Positions 24,348 to 33,528 are shown, counted from the first letter of the stretch. The stretch is 64,000 nucleotides of DNA from Paractinoplanes aksuensis (GCF_024137025.1 NZ_JAMYJR010000028.1:62001-126000), one strand, 5' to 3'. Numbers and translations: made by a program. The notes: generated by a model not told the origin, from the letters alone.

Positions 24348-26945
24348 TCACGCGGCCATCACGACGCCGCGCAACTGGGCGCGGCGGGAGATGCCCAGCT
24401 TCGGAAAGATCTTGTAGAGGTGGAAGCTGACGGTGCGCGGGGCGATGCTGATCCGGGTCGCGATGTCGCGGTTGGACAGCCCGTCCGCGGCCAACCGCGC
24501 GATCATCTGTTGCTGCGGCGTCAGTTCGGCGAAAGTCGGCTCGCCGGTGCCGGCCGCACGGACGCCGGCCGCGCGCAGCTTCTCCCGTACGCCCGCGGCC
24601 TCGTGCTCGGCGCCGACGCGGACGAAAATGTCGAGGGCCGAGACCAGTAACGGCCGGGCCGGGGCCGACTGCCGTTCCGCCCGCAACCGATCGGCGTAGG
24701 CGGCCTGGGCGGTGGCGTACTCGTGCGGCCAGCGGTCGGCCGCGTCCGGGTGGGCCAGCAGGGCCGACAGACGGCGGCGGGCCGCGTCCTCGTCGGGATG
24801 CAGCAGGGCCGCGGCGACCCGCCAGGACCATTCGCGTCGCCCGGTCGGCCGCGCGGCGCGGGCGCGGGCCGTCCGCACCATCCGGTCGACCTCGGCCCGG
24901 CGGCCCGAGGCCAGGGCGGCGGCGGCCAGCTCGACGACCGAGCGCTGCGACATCAGGAAGTGCACGGGGGTGCCGTCCGCTTCGAACATCTGCCGGAAGG
25001 CGGTGCAGGCCGCGTCGTGGTCGCCGCTCGCCGCGGCGAGTTGCCCGATCGCCCGTTGCCGCAGGTAACGCACCAGCCGGCCGGCGGGCGGGCCGGCCGC
25101 CCGGTCCCGGTCGAGCCGGGCCGCCGCCTCGTCCAGCTCGCCCCGGCGGATCAGCACCGTGGCCTGCTGAGCGGCCAGGGCGTGACGGATCACGGCCGAG
25201 CGGTTGCCGCCGACGAACTCGGTCGCGTCCCGCAGCACCGCCGCCGCCTCGTCGAGCTGACCACCCTCCAGCAGCACCTCGGTGAACACCACCGTGGCCA
25301 GGGCCGAGCCGCCGTACGACTGTTCTTCCCGCGCCCGGTCCAGTGCTCGGCGGTAGTAGTCGGCGGCGATCTCGGTCTCGTCGACGACCCACGCGATGCC
25401 GGCCACCGACATGAGCCGGGACCGCTCGGTGTGATCGCTCGCCGGCCGCATCAGCGGTGAGCCGGGCAGGGAGCCGTACCGACCGGTCCAGCCGGCCGGG
25501 TCAGCGACGGCGTGGGCCAGCGCTACGCCGAGTCCCGGCGGGGTCGACCGGTTGATCAGCTTGCGCAAGGTGGCCACATCGGCCGGGTGCCCGTCGCTCA
25601 GGACAGTGCGGGCGGCCAGCGACAGCAGACGCGCGACCAGGTCAGGGTCGGGCAGCGGTTCGGTCAGCAGCCGGTTCAGCGGTCCGAGCACCGTGCGGCC
25701 CGGCCGGAACATCGCCGTGTTGCCGAGCGCGGCGGCGGTGGTGGCCCGCACGACCGGATCGCTGGTCCGGCTCAGCATCCGGCGCCACAGGTCGAGCGTC
25801 CAGCCGATGTCGCCGCTGCGGTCGGCCTCGGCCGCGGCCCGGCCGTAGAACCGGGCCGCCTCGCGGTCGTCGGGGCTGCACTCGGCGGCCCGCTCGAACA
25901 TGGCCGCCGCGTCCCACCCCTGACCCCGGCTCGCGGAGGCCTCCGCGGCCCGTTCGTACGCGGCCGGCGCGCCGTCGTCGGTCGGCCGCACCAGCTGGGC
26001 GACGTGCCAGGCACGCCCCGGCGCATCCGCCGGCAGCGCCCGGACCAGGGCGGAATGCGCGTCGCGGCGGTCCTCGGAGGTGGCCGTGAAGTAGTACCCG
26101 ACCCGGGTCAGCGGATGCCGGAAGGTCAATCGGCCCGCCGCCACCGTGACGAGACCGGCCACCTCGGCCGCCCGGCAGTCCCGCCGGTCGGCGCCCGCCG
26201 CGTCGAGCAGAAGACCGAGATCGTCCTGTTCGCCGGCGGCCGCGACGAGCAGGAGACGGTGGGCGGCGGCCGGCAGGTCGGCCGGCGGGCGGAAGTCGTC
26301 GCCGAAGCCCGCAGCCCTTCGGGCCAGCGCGGACAACACCTCGGGGTTGCCCCGGGCCAGCCGCAGGATCTCGGCCCGGACCCGGCCGACCGGCGGATGC
26401 GGCACGCCGTCGAGCAGTCCCGCCGCCGCGGTGACCGACAGCGGCGGGACGGGACACACCACGATCTGGTCGTCCGGCCGGCCGATCACCTCGGCGCTGC
26501 GCGACGTCATCAGCACGACCAGCCGCCGTCCGGGCAGCCGGCGCGTGACGAAGGCCAGCGTCTCGCGGTCGTCGGGGGTGATGTCGTCCAGGGCGATCAG
26601 CACCGGTCCTGGGCGGCACAACTGCTCGACGACGCCGAGCGCCGCCATGCGCCGGGCCACCGGACCGGGCGCCCGCAGCCGGGCCTCGTCGACCGGGCGC
26701 CCCGCCGCCTCGAACAACGAGGTCAGCAGGGTTGGTCCGGGGGCGGGCGGCACGTCGACCACCCGGAAGCCCTCGGTCCGAGCCAGCGCGACGCCGTGCC
26801 GCAACAGCGCCGTCTTGCCGATGCCCGCGTCGCCGACCAGGGCCAGCGTTCGCGGCCCGCCGGCGCTACCGGAAAGTGCGTCGCGGATCGAACGCTCCTC
26901 CGCGGCCCGCCCCAGCAACGCCGGGCCATCCGTCGAATTCGTCAT
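24348..26945 (-). CDS. LuxR-family ATPase regulator (LAL type)
   Basis: The ATG at 26945 is chosen because GGAGGTG lies 6 nt upstream; an in-frame GTG at 26954 would overlap that site. The product is ~865 residues: Walker A VGDAGIGKTALLRHG, Walker B VLIALDDITPDD, a helical middle (TPR-like, many Ala-rich repeats), and a C-terminal LuxR HTH (LTPQQQMIARLAADGLSNRDIATRI, then APRTVSFHLYKIFPKLGI). It should be a ligand- or ATP-responsive activator. The leader carries a 14-bp perfect hairpin that covers its ribosome-binding site. Confidence 0.9.
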   Translation of the reverse strand: MTNSTDGPALLGRAAEERSIRDALSGSAGGPRTLALVGDAGIGKTALLRHGVALARTEGFRVVDVPPAPGPTLLTSLFEAAGRPVDEARLRAPGPVARRMAALGVVEQLCRPGPVLIALDDITPDDRETLAFVTRRLPGRRLVVLMTSRSAEVIGRPDDQIVVCPVPPLSVTAAAGLLDGVPHPPVGRVRAEILRLARGNPEVLSALARRAAGFGDDFRPPADLPAAAHRLLLVAAAGEQDDLGLLLDAAGADRRDCRAAEVAGLVTVAAGRLTFRHPLTRVGYYFTATSEDRRDAHSALVRALPADAPGRAWHVAQLVRPTDDGAPAAYERAAEASASRGQGWDAAAMFERAAECSPDDREAARFYGRAAAEADRSGDIGWTLDLWRRMLSRTSDPVVRATTAAALGNTAMFRPGRTVLGPLNRLLTEPLPDPDLVARLLSLAARTVLSDGHPADVATLRKLINRSTPPGLGVALAHAVADPAGWTGRYGSLPGSPLMRPASDHTERSRLMSVAGIAWVVDETEIAADYYRRALDRAREEQSYGGSALATVVFTEVLLEGGQLDEAAAVLRDATEFVGGNRSAVIRHALAAQQATVLIRRGELDEAAARLDRDRAAGPPAGRLVRYLRQRAIGQLAAASGDHDAACTAFRQMFEADGTPVHFLMSQRSVVELAAAALASGRRAEVDRMVRTARARAARPTGRREWSWRVAAALLHPDEDAARRRLSALLAHPDAADRWPHEYATAQAAYADRLRAERQSAPARPLLVSALDIFVRVGAEHEAAGVREKLRAAGVRAAGTGEPTFAELTPQQQMIARLAADGLSNRDIATRISIAPRTVSFHLYKIFPKLGISRRAQLRGVVMAA

Positions 26946-26946
26946 G

Positions 26947-26991
26947 CCCGTCACCTCCGTCCGCCGCCATCATCGGCACGGAGGTGACGGG
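26947..26991 (-). promoter_or_regulatory. Perfect hairpin sequestering the Shine-Dalgarno sequence
   Basis: Read on the minus strand, CCCGTCACCTCCGT (26991-26978) pairs perfectly over 14 bp with ACGGAGGTGACGGG (26960-26947), with a 17-nt loop. The 3' arm contains GGAGGTG, the ribosome site of the regulator starting at 26945. In mRNA this stem would hide the ribosome site, suggesting translational control. Alternatively the DNA dyad is an operator for autoregulation. Confidence 0.6.
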
Positions 26992-27034
26992 ACCGGCATA
27001 AGTGCGATGACGTAAGCAGCAGCGACGTACGCCA

Positions 27035-29761
27035 CTACTCGGTGACGAGGGCGCTCCGGAGCTGGTTGCGGTTGCTGATGCCCAGCTTGGGAAAAACCTT
27101 GTAGAGGTGGGTCGCGATCGTCCGGTGCGAGAGGTAGAGCTGGTCGGCGATCTCCTTGTTGGTCAGGCCCTCGGCCGCGAGCTCGACGATGCGCAGCTCC
27201 TGCGGGGTGAGCTGGGCCGATGCGGGACCGGCGGGCCGGGATGCCGCGGGCGCCACGCCGGCCGCGCGCAGCTCGATCGTGGCCCGCTCGGCCCAGGGGA
27301 GCGCGCCCGCGGTCTCGAACGCCCGCAGGGCCGCGCCGAGGTGCTCGCGGGCGTCGACGATGCGCTTGCGGCGGCGCAGCCAGGACCCGTACGCGAGCCG
27401 GGTGCGCGCCACCTCCAGCCGTCCCGGATTGCCGGCGCTCCCGGCCAGCGCGGCCTCGTAGTGCTCCTCGGCCTCCGGGCCCGGCTCGACCTGGGCCAGG
27501 CCGCGACGCACCAGATTGTCGAGGTAGGGGCGGGCGAACGCCTCGGCCTGCCGCGCCGCCGCCTCGAGCAGCGGCAGCACCTGGGACCCGCGCTCGGTGC
27601 GTACGGCCGCCTCGGTCAGATCGGCCAGCGACCAGAGCCCGGTGGTGGCGCTGGCCTGCGCGGCGCTCAGCGCGGTCCAGGCCTGTTCGTACCGGTGCTC
27701 GTTGAGCGCGACCAGCCCGGCGGCCCAGCTCGACCGGGCCCGGATGAAGGTGACGTCGAGCCCTTCGGCGTGCTCCAGCGCCGCCCGGGCCCGGTCGTTG
27801 TCGCCCTGCCAGGCGTACGCCCGGGCCGCGATGGTCCCGGCGTCGGCCGTGGTCACCCGCAGCCCCAGGTCGGTGCTGAGCCGCAGCGCCATCTCGGCGT
27901 CCGACAAGCCGTCGCGCAGCCGGCCGAGCCCGACCCGGACCAGGGCCCGCTGGCGCAGGATCCAGGCCTCGTCGCCGGGCGCCCCGGCCCGGTGGAAGTG
28001 GTCCACGCCCAGGTCCCAGCAGTCGAGCGCGGCCGGGAGGTCGTGCAGCGCCTCGGCCAGCAGCCCGGCCCCGATGATCATCTGCGAGCGGCTCGGGGAC
28101 CGGCTCGCCGACAGGAACTCACGGACGCGGCGGGCCAGGTCCGGCAGCTGTTCGCGGGCCCGGGCGGCGTACCGGGCCGGGTCGATCAGCACGTGCCCGA
28201 CCAGCGCGTGCAGGCTGCCCGTGCCGCCGTCGGCGTCGGCCAGGGCCCGGTCGAGCCGCTCGCGCAGGTCGCCCGGCAGCATGTGGATCGCGTGGGCGGT
28301 GGCCGCCGTGGCCAGCACCCGCAGCCGCTGGGTGCGGTGGGCGTCCCCGTCCGGGCCGGCCATCCGGTCGACCAGGTCGAGCAGCTCGTCGGTGGTGTGG
28401 CCCGGCACCGCGGCGCTGGCCCCGAGCGCGACCTCGGTGAGGATCAACTGAGCGAGTACGTCCGGGTCGTCAGCCAGTGGCCAGGCCGTCCGGACCAGGA
28501 GGACGCTGTCGGCGACCTCGCCGGCCTGCCGGGCGATCTCGGCCCCGGCGGCCAGGCGGCGGGCCCGGTCGGTCACCGAGGCCGACAACGCGGCCGACCG
28601 GCGCAGGGCCGCGACCGCCTCGATCAGGGCGCTGCGGTCCCGGGCCCGGTTCGCGCTCGCCTCGAGGGCGGCGGCCACCTCGTCGTTGTAATCGGGCGTG
28701 GCCGCGGCCGCATGCCACGCGGCGCGGTCGGGGTCGGTCGCCGCGGCGGCCAGCGTGCGGTGCGCGGCCATGCGGTCGGCGAACGAGGCGGCGCCGTAGA
28801 CGGCCGAGCGGACCAGCGGATGCCGGAGCAGGATCCGGTCGCCGGTGACGGTGGCCAGCCCGGCCTGCTCGATCGGCCCGAGGTCGCCGAGGTTGAGCCC
28901 GGCCCCGGACGCGGCGGCCAGCAGATGGCGCAGGGACGACTCGGGCGCCGCGGCGATCAGCAGCAGCATCCGGCGGCTGGACGCGGGCAGGTCGGCCGCC
29001 CCGGCCAGGAACGCCTGCTCCAGACGCCGGGTCATCGGCAGCCAGTGCTCGCCGTCGGGCCGGGTCCCGGTCGCCAGGGCCTGGGGCAGTTCGTGCAGCG
29101 CCAGCGGGTTGCCGACCGCCTCGGCCAGCACCAGCGCACGGGTGGCCGCGTCGAGGACCGGATGCTGGTCGCGCAGCACCCGTTCGGACTCGTCCGGGGT
29201 CAGCGACCCGAGGGCGAGCACCGGGATCGACGGGAAGACCTCGAAGCCGGGCCGCACGGTCGCGATCAGCAGGATCCGGGCCTGGGTGAGACGGCGGGCC
29301 GCGAAGGCCAGGGCCTGGGCGCTCGACGCGTCGAGCCACTGGGCGTCCTCGACGACGACCAGCGTGGGCTGCTCGGACGCGTACTCCTCGAGCAGCCCGA
29401 GCGTGGCCAGCCCGGTCATCAGCCGGCTCGGCGTGGGTCCGTCGGCCTGGCCGAGCGCCACCTCCAGCGCCTGCCGCTGCTTCGCGGGCAAGGTGTCCAG
29501 CCGGTCGAGCACGGGGTGCAGCAGCTCGTGCAGGCCGGCGAAGCCCGACGTCGTCTCGCTGTGCACGCCGGTGCAGCGCAGCTCCCGGAAGCCGCGCCCG
29601 CCGGCCAGAGCGGCCACCGCGTCGACGAACGTGCTCTTGCCGATGCCGGCCTCGCCCTCGACGACAATGGCCCGGCCGCCCGGACCGACCTCGCCGAGCA
29701 GCTCACCCAACCGGGAAAGTTCCTGCTCACGGCCGATGAACGAGGGGGTCGGAGCCGGCAC
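27035..29761 (-). CDS. LuxR-family ATPase regulator (LAL type)
   Basis: The product is 908 residues from GTG. Walker A is intact (VEGEAGIGKSTFVDAV), followed by Walker B LVVVEDAQWLDASSAQAL and a conserved ALGSLTPDESERVL region. The long C-terminal half is helical. The LuxR HTH is at the end (LTPQELRIVELAAEGLTNKEIADQL, SHRTIATHLYKVFPKLGI). It is the third LAL gene in a row on the minus strand, 90 bp upstream of the middle one, and shares its design, which points to duplication. The gene it regulates is not evident; the adjacent divergent transporter is a candidate. Confidence 0.9.
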   Translation of the reverse strand: MPAPTPSFIGREQELSRLGELLGEVGPGGRAIVVEGEAGIGKSTFVDAVAALAGGRGFRELRCTGVHSETTSGFAGLHELLHPVLDRLDTLPAKQRQALEVALGQADGPTPSRLMTGLATLGLLEEYASEQPTLVVVEDAQWLDASSAQALAFAARRLTQARILLIATVRPGFEVFPSIPVLALGSLTPDESERVLRDQHPVLDAATRALVLAEAVGNPLALHELPQALATGTRPDGEHWLPMTRRLEQAFLAGAADLPASSRRMLLLIAAAPESSLRHLLAAASGAGLNLGDLGPIEQAGLATVTGDRILLRHPLVRSAVYGAASFADRMAAHRTLAAAATDPDRAAWHAAAATPDYNDEVAAALEASANRARDRSALIEAVAALRRSAALSASVTDRARRLAAGAEIARQAGEVADSVLLVRTAWPLADDPDVLAQLILTEVALGASAAVPGHTTDELLDLVDRMAGPDGDAHRTQRLRVLATAATAHAIHMLPGDLRERLDRALADADGGTGSLHALVGHVLIDPARYAARAREQLPDLARRVREFLSASRSPSRSQMIIGAGLLAEALHDLPAALDCWDLGVDHFHRAGAPGDEAWILRQRALVRVGLGRLRDGLSDAEMALRLSTDLGLRVTTADAGTIAARAYAWQGDNDRARAALEHAEGLDVTFIRARSSWAAGLVALNEHRYEQAWTALSAAQASATTGLWSLADLTEAAVRTERGSQVLPLLEAAARQAEAFARPYLDNLVRRGLAQVEPGPEAEEHYEAALAGSAGNPGRLEVARTRLAYGSWLRRRKRIVDAREHLGAALRAFETAGALPWAERATIELRAAGVAPAASRPAGPASAQLTPQELRIVELAAEGLTNKEIADQLYLSHRTIATHLYKVFPKLGISNRNQLRSALVTE

Positions 29762-29916
29762 GGATCGGAGTGTACGGCGATCTTGGGAGCGCGACCGCGG
29801 GACGAGCGCCAGTCATGCGACTTATGCCCTTCCGGCCGTTCAGTGCTGCACTCCCGCCGCAGCGAACCCGTCGATTGACTTATGGCCCCGGGCCGGAACC
29901 GCCGGACGATCGGATC

Positions 29917-30900
29917 GTGACCTCACCGCGCATTCCGCTCAACACTTTCGCCATCGGGTTCGGCCTGGCCGGACTGGCCGAGGCGTGGAGCGCGGCGGCG
30001 CCCACCCTCGCCCTGCCGGGCTGGTTGCCCCAGGTGTTCTGGTCGATCGCCGCCGTGGCCTGGCTGTGGCTGCTGACCGCGCACCTGGTCCGCGGCCTCC
30101 GCGCGACCCAGCGCCTGCGCGATCAACTGCGCCACCCCGCTCAGGGCCCGCTGGCCGCGCTGGTGCCGGTGATCGCCCTGCTGTTGGGGGCCGACCTGAG
30201 CCGGTACGCCTTCACCGCCGGCCGCATCGTCGTGGTGGTCGCGCTCGTCGCCGCCGCGCTGTTCGCGGGGTGGCTGATCGGCACCTGGTTGCAGGGCGAC
30301 CTGGAACTGGAAGCCGTGCACGGGGGCTACCTGTTGCCGACCGTGGCCGCCGGGCTGGTCGGGGCCGACGCCGCGGCCGCCGTCGACCTGCGGCTGGTCG
30401 GCTGGGCCGCGTTCGGGGTCGGCGTCTTCTTCTGGGTCATGATGACCACGCTGATCGTGCTGCGGATCATCGTCCGGCCCGCGCTGCCCGACGCGCTGAC
30501 GCCGACCCTGGCCATCCTGCTGGCGCCGCCCCCGGTGGCCGGGCTGGCCTGGTTCGCCCTGGCCGGGCCGTCGGCCGGGGCCGCCCCGGCCGCGCTGGCC
30601 GGGCTCGGCGTGGTGCTCGCCCTGACCCAGGTGGCGCTGCTGCCGCGCTACCGGCGGCTGACGTTCTCGCTGGGCTTCTGGTCGTTCACCTTCCCGGCGG
30701 CGGCCGCGGCCGCCTTCACCTTCGAGTGGCTCGAGATCGAGACTGCTCCCGGCCGTCAGGCGATCACTGCCGTACTGCTGATCGCGCTGACGGCCTTCGT
30801 CGGTGTTCTCGCTGTCCGCTCGATCCAAGCCCGAACCACCGCCTTGCGTACGCTGACCGCAGCCAACGAGAAGGACGCCGTCCCGGTCGTCGTGCGCTGA
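29917..30900 (+). CDS. TDT/TehA-like (SLAC1-fold) membrane transporter
   Basis: The start is GTG 29917 (VTSPRIPLNTFAIGFGLAGLAEAW); the frame continues upstream but is not coding there. The 327-residue protein has about ten hydrophobic helices (for example IVVVVALVAAALFAGWLIG, FGVGVFFWVMMTTLIVLRIIV). The pattern PLNTFAIGFGLAGLAE near the N-terminus and GGYLLPTVAAGLVGA in the middle are characteristic of the TDT family (tellurite-resistance/dicarboxylate or SLAC1-like anion channels). The ion is unknown. It is divergent from the third LAL regulator. Confidence 0.85.
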   Translation: MTSPRIPLNTFAIGFGLAGLAEAWSAAAPTLALPGWLPQVFWSIAAVAWLWLLTAHLVRGLRATQRLRDQLRHPAQGPLAALVPVIALLLGADLSRYAFTAGRIVVVVALVAAALFAGWLIGTWLQGDLELEAVHGGYLLPTVAAGLVGADAAAAVDLRLVGWAAFGVGVFFWVMMTTLIVLRIIVRPALPDALTPTLAILLAPPPVAGLAWFALAGPSAGAAPAALAGLGVVLALTQVALLPRYRRLTFSLGFWSFTFPAAAAAAFTFEWLEIETAPGRQAITAVLLIALTAFVGVLAVRSIQARTTALRTLTAANEKDAVPVVVR

Positions 30901-30945
30901 CCGCCGTACGCGACGCCCCGTCGAACAGTGCCGCCCCACCGCGCT

Positions 30946-31341
30946 GAACCTGTGCGCGGCACCGACGAGTCCGGTGCCCACGACGGCTACAAGGAGCGGC
31001 TGGTCGCGGCCACGGCGACGGCTACCGTCCGGACCTCGTTTGTTCGGTCCAGAAATGCCGGACTTCAACCCTATGCGAGTGTTGCGCAACCGCGCGGCCG
31101 CGGAGCCGGAGCCGGAGCCGAACGGCCCGTGATCGGGCGGACCGAGTTGGGCGGTCAGAAGGTCGAGATCCCGCGCTTCTCGAATTTCGTGCCGATGCGC
31201 GCGACCACCGGTGATCCGGACGAGATGCCGTTGCTGGCCGGTCAGGGGATCGGTCTGGTCGACAGGGTGACGAGCGCAGCCTCGGTGATCGACGCGATCA
31301 CGGCGCAGGCGGTGGCGATGCTGGGCCGCTACCGGCCCTGA
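30946..31341 (+). pseudogene. Nitronate monooxygenase C-terminal remnant with compensating frameshifts
   Basis: The frame contains GTDESGAHDGYKERLVAATATATVRTSF and later RPVIGRTELGGQKVEIPRFSNF, then PMRATTGDPDEMPLLAGQGIGLVDRV, which resemble the C-terminal third of nitronate monooxygenase/2-nitropropane dioxygenase proteins. Between them the family-like sequence (FGPEMPDFNPMRVLRNRAAAEPEPEP) is in another frame, so two opposite frameshifts appear to have occurred. The N-terminal two thirds, with the FMN-binding barrel, are absent. The end overlaps the convergent flippase gene by 44 bp. Confidence 0.6.
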
Positions 31342-32506
31342 GTCCGCGGCGCAACGAGAAGGCCGCGCCGGCCAGAGCCAGGGCCGCGGTGGCCGTCGCG
31401 CACCACATGATCGCGGGCAGGGTGGGCGGTACCAGCCACTCGGTCGAGACCACGAGCACCGCGGTGGCCGCCCACAGCGGCGCCGAGGGCCAGCGTCCAC
31501 CCGCCGCCACCTGGGCGTTGACCAGCACGAAGACCAGAGCGTAGAGGGCGCCGGTGGTGGCGAAGACCGGCGCGTACCGGCCCAGTTCGGTGTAGTCGGC
31601 CCCGCCGGCCAGCCGGAACGCGAGCCCGCCGGCGAGCGCGGACGCCGCGACCAGCACCGCGCCGCAGCCGGTGACCAGCCCGACGGCGATCAGCAGGGCG
31701 CGGCGGCTGCCCTGGGCCAGCTTGGGCAGGGCCAGCACGGTGACCACCTGCGGGGCCCACATCGCGCCCTTGGTCAGCACTGTTCCGACCGCGTAGGCGC
31801 CGGACGCGTCGGCCGGGAGCACGTGCCGGGCCAGGATCACATCGGCGTACGAGACGACGAGAATGGCCAGTGTCGCCGAGCCCGCGGTGAACACCTGCCG
31901 GGCCGTAATACTGTGCCCGCCGCCGGCCTCGCCCGGGGTGCGGGCCAGTACGGCCAGCGCCGGCGGCACGAGCAGGGCCAGGGCGGTTCCCAGCAGCAGC
32001 GAGCCGGTCAGCCCGAGGCCGAGCAGCAGACCCGCGACCAGCCCGGCGTAACGGCCCGCGGCCAGCAGCGACATGCCCATGGCGAGCCGCAGGAAGCGCT
32101 CGTCCCCCTGCAGTTCGCCCAGCCGCCGCCCGCTCAGGACGATGGCGAAGGTGTAGACGGCGAGCAAGGGAGTGAGCACGGGCGGCAGGTCGAGCAGCGG
32201 ACCGGCCACCGGTGCGAGCACCAGCACCGCGCCGCCGCAGACGAGCGCGGTGACCACGGCGACGCGCCCGGCGGTGGCCCCCGGGTGACGGGCCCGGCGT
32301 ACGGCCATCGCGATCTGCAGCCCGGTGCCGGGCACCGAGGCGATGGCGACGATGGCCAGGACGGTGGCCAGCGCGCCGAGGTCGCCCGCGCTGAGCCGGC
32401 GGGCGCCGAGCACCGGTACGACGTACCCGAAGGCGTTGGTGATCGCGCCGGCGACCGTGACGGCGACGCCGGAGAGGCCGATGGCGCGGCGCGACCGGGT
32501 CGTCAG
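31298..32506 (-). CDS. Polysaccharide flippase-like (MATE/MOP superfamily) membrane protein
   Basis: The probable start is CTG at 32506: it forms a CTGA overlap with the upstream stop, like the GTGA overlaps of the preceding operon genes, and GGAGGG lies 6 nt upstream. The ~402-residue product has about 12 hydrophobic helices beginning IGLSGVAVTVAGAITNAFGYVVPVLGARRLSAGDLGAL, a typical Wzx-like first-helix segment. It is likely to flip lipid-linked sugars across the membrane. It is the last of four genes (dehydrogenase, GT2, epimerase, flippase). An open frame continuing to 33217 in this phase is a shadow of the epimerase gene. Confidence 0.8.
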   Translation of the reverse strand: MTTRSRRAIGLSGVAVTVAGAITNAFGYVVPVLGARRLSAGDLGALATVLAIVAIASVPGTGLQIAMAVRRARHPGATAGRVAVVTALVCGGAVLVLAPVAGPLLDLPPVLTPLLAVYTFAIVLSGRRLGELQGDERFLRLAMGMSLLAAGRYAGLVAGLLLGLGLTGSLLLGTALALLVPPALAVLARTPGEAGGGHSITARQVFTAGSATLAILVVSYADVILARHVLPADASGAYAVGTVLTKGAMWAPQVVTVLALPKLAQGSRRALLIAVGLVTGCGAVLVAASALAGGLAFRLAGGADYTELGRYAPVFATTGALYALVFVLVNAQVAAGGRWPSAPLWAATAVLVVSTEWLVPPTLPAIMWCATATAALALAGAAFSLRRGLRAGSGPASPPPAP

Positions 32507-33528
32507 AGCCGGCCCTCCGCGACCGCTCGGGTGATCCACGGGATCACCTCGTCGAGCATGTCGTCGAGCGTGGTGGCGGCGGTGAAGCCGAGCACGTCGC
32601 GGGCCTTGGTCACGTCGGGGACGCGCATCGCCACATCGTGCGCGAACGGCTCGTCGCTGACGTGACGGAAGGGCACGTCCGGTCCGTTGACCTTGCGCCA
32701 GATCAGCTCGGCCAGCTCGAGCACGGTCGTGGACTGCGCGGTGGAGAGGTTGAAGTCCTCGTTGGTGGCGGCCTCGTGCTCCATCGCGGTGACGATGCCG
32801 CGGGCCAGGTCGCCGCCGTACGTGTAGTGCCGCACCTGCTCGCCGCTGCCCAGCACGTGCAACGGATCCTGCCCCTTGAGCACTTTTTGTACGAGGTCGG
32901 GGACGACGTGCGACATGGCCAGCTTCACGTTGCCCGAGAGCACCTCGGCGTTGCCCAGGGCCCGGCCCTCGCCGACGCCGACGCAGTTGAACGGGCGGAC
33001 GATCGTGTACGGCAGCCGGTACTGGTCCCAGGCCGCCCGTGCGTAGTACTCCACGGCCAGCTTCTGGAAGCCGTACGACGAGCGCGGCGGCGGCACGACC
33101 TTCTCGTCGCCCTCCTTGCTCGGCCAGTGGTCGGTCGACTCGTACACCATGGACGACGAGATGTACGTGACCTTCTTGAGCCGGCCGTCGCGGTGGGCGG
33201 CGATCGCGGCGTCGCACGACGAGGCCATGATCCGCTCGTTGGTGGCCAGCAGGTCATAGGCGTACGCGTGGAAGTAGGAGATGCCGCCGATCATCGCGGC
33301 GCCCGCGATGAAGTGGTCGCACCCGTCGAGCAGCTCGCCGACCAGCCGCGGGTCGCGGGCGTCGCCCTCGGTGAAGTGGAAGTTCGGGTGGTCGTCGTAG
33401 GCGTGCGCGACCTTGCCGTACTTGGAGTAGTCGTCGAGGCCCACCACCTCGTGCCCGTGGCCGAGCAACTCCTCGACCAGGTACCCGCCGATGAATCCGG
33501 CCGAGCCGGTCACCAAGACCTTCGTCAC
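32503..33528 (-). CDS. NAD-dependent epimerase/dehydratase (extended SDR)
   Basis: The product is 341 residues from a GTG overlapping the GT2 stop. The N-terminal Rossmann motif is TGSAGFIGGYLVEEL, with a D-x-D-D segment for adenine binding. The active-site triad is SSSMVYES...YGFQK (YxxxK). The C-terminal half has RPFNCVGVGEGRA and RHYTYGGDLARGIV, typical of UDP-hexose 4-epimerase/4,6-dehydratase relatives. It modifies a nucleotide sugar for the polysaccharide made by this cluster; the exact sugar cannot be read from sequence. Confidence 0.92.
   Translation of the reverse strand: MTKVLVTGSAGFIGGYLVEELLGHGHEVVGLDDYSKYGKVAHAYDDHPNFHFTEGDARDPRLVGELLDGCDHFIAGAAMIGGISYFHAYAYDLLATNERIMASSCDAAIAAHRDGRLKKVTYISSSMVYESTDHWPSKEGDEKVVPPPRSSYGFQKLAVEYYARAAWDQYRLPYTIVRPFNCVGVGEGRALGNAEVLSGNVKLAMSHVVPDLVQKVLKGQDPLHVLGSGEQVRHYTYGGDLARGIVTAMEHEAATNEDFNLSTAQSTTVLELAELIWRKVNGPDVPFRHVSDEPFAHDVAMRVPDVTKARDVLGFTAATTLDDMLDEVIPWITRAVAEGRL

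Noticed and set aside
20143..29761. Biosynthetic gene cluster controlled by the LAL regulators
   Set aside because: LAL genes are common in such clusters, but no synthase, tailoring or carrier-protein gene is found in the window.
27107..29878. A 923-codon plus-strand frame opposite the third LAL regulator
   Set aside because: Its Gly/Arg/Asp/Val composition and lack of motifs are typical of antisense frames in high-GC DNA; the minus-strand gene has intact Walker and HTH motifs.
31298..33217. A 639-codon open frame that would fuse another domain to the flippase
   Set aside because: The upstream part is antisense-free but out of phase with the clear epimerase gene (intact Rossmann and YxxxK motifs). 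Its composition is Arg/Gly-rich and lacks any family feature, so the flippase starts near 32506.
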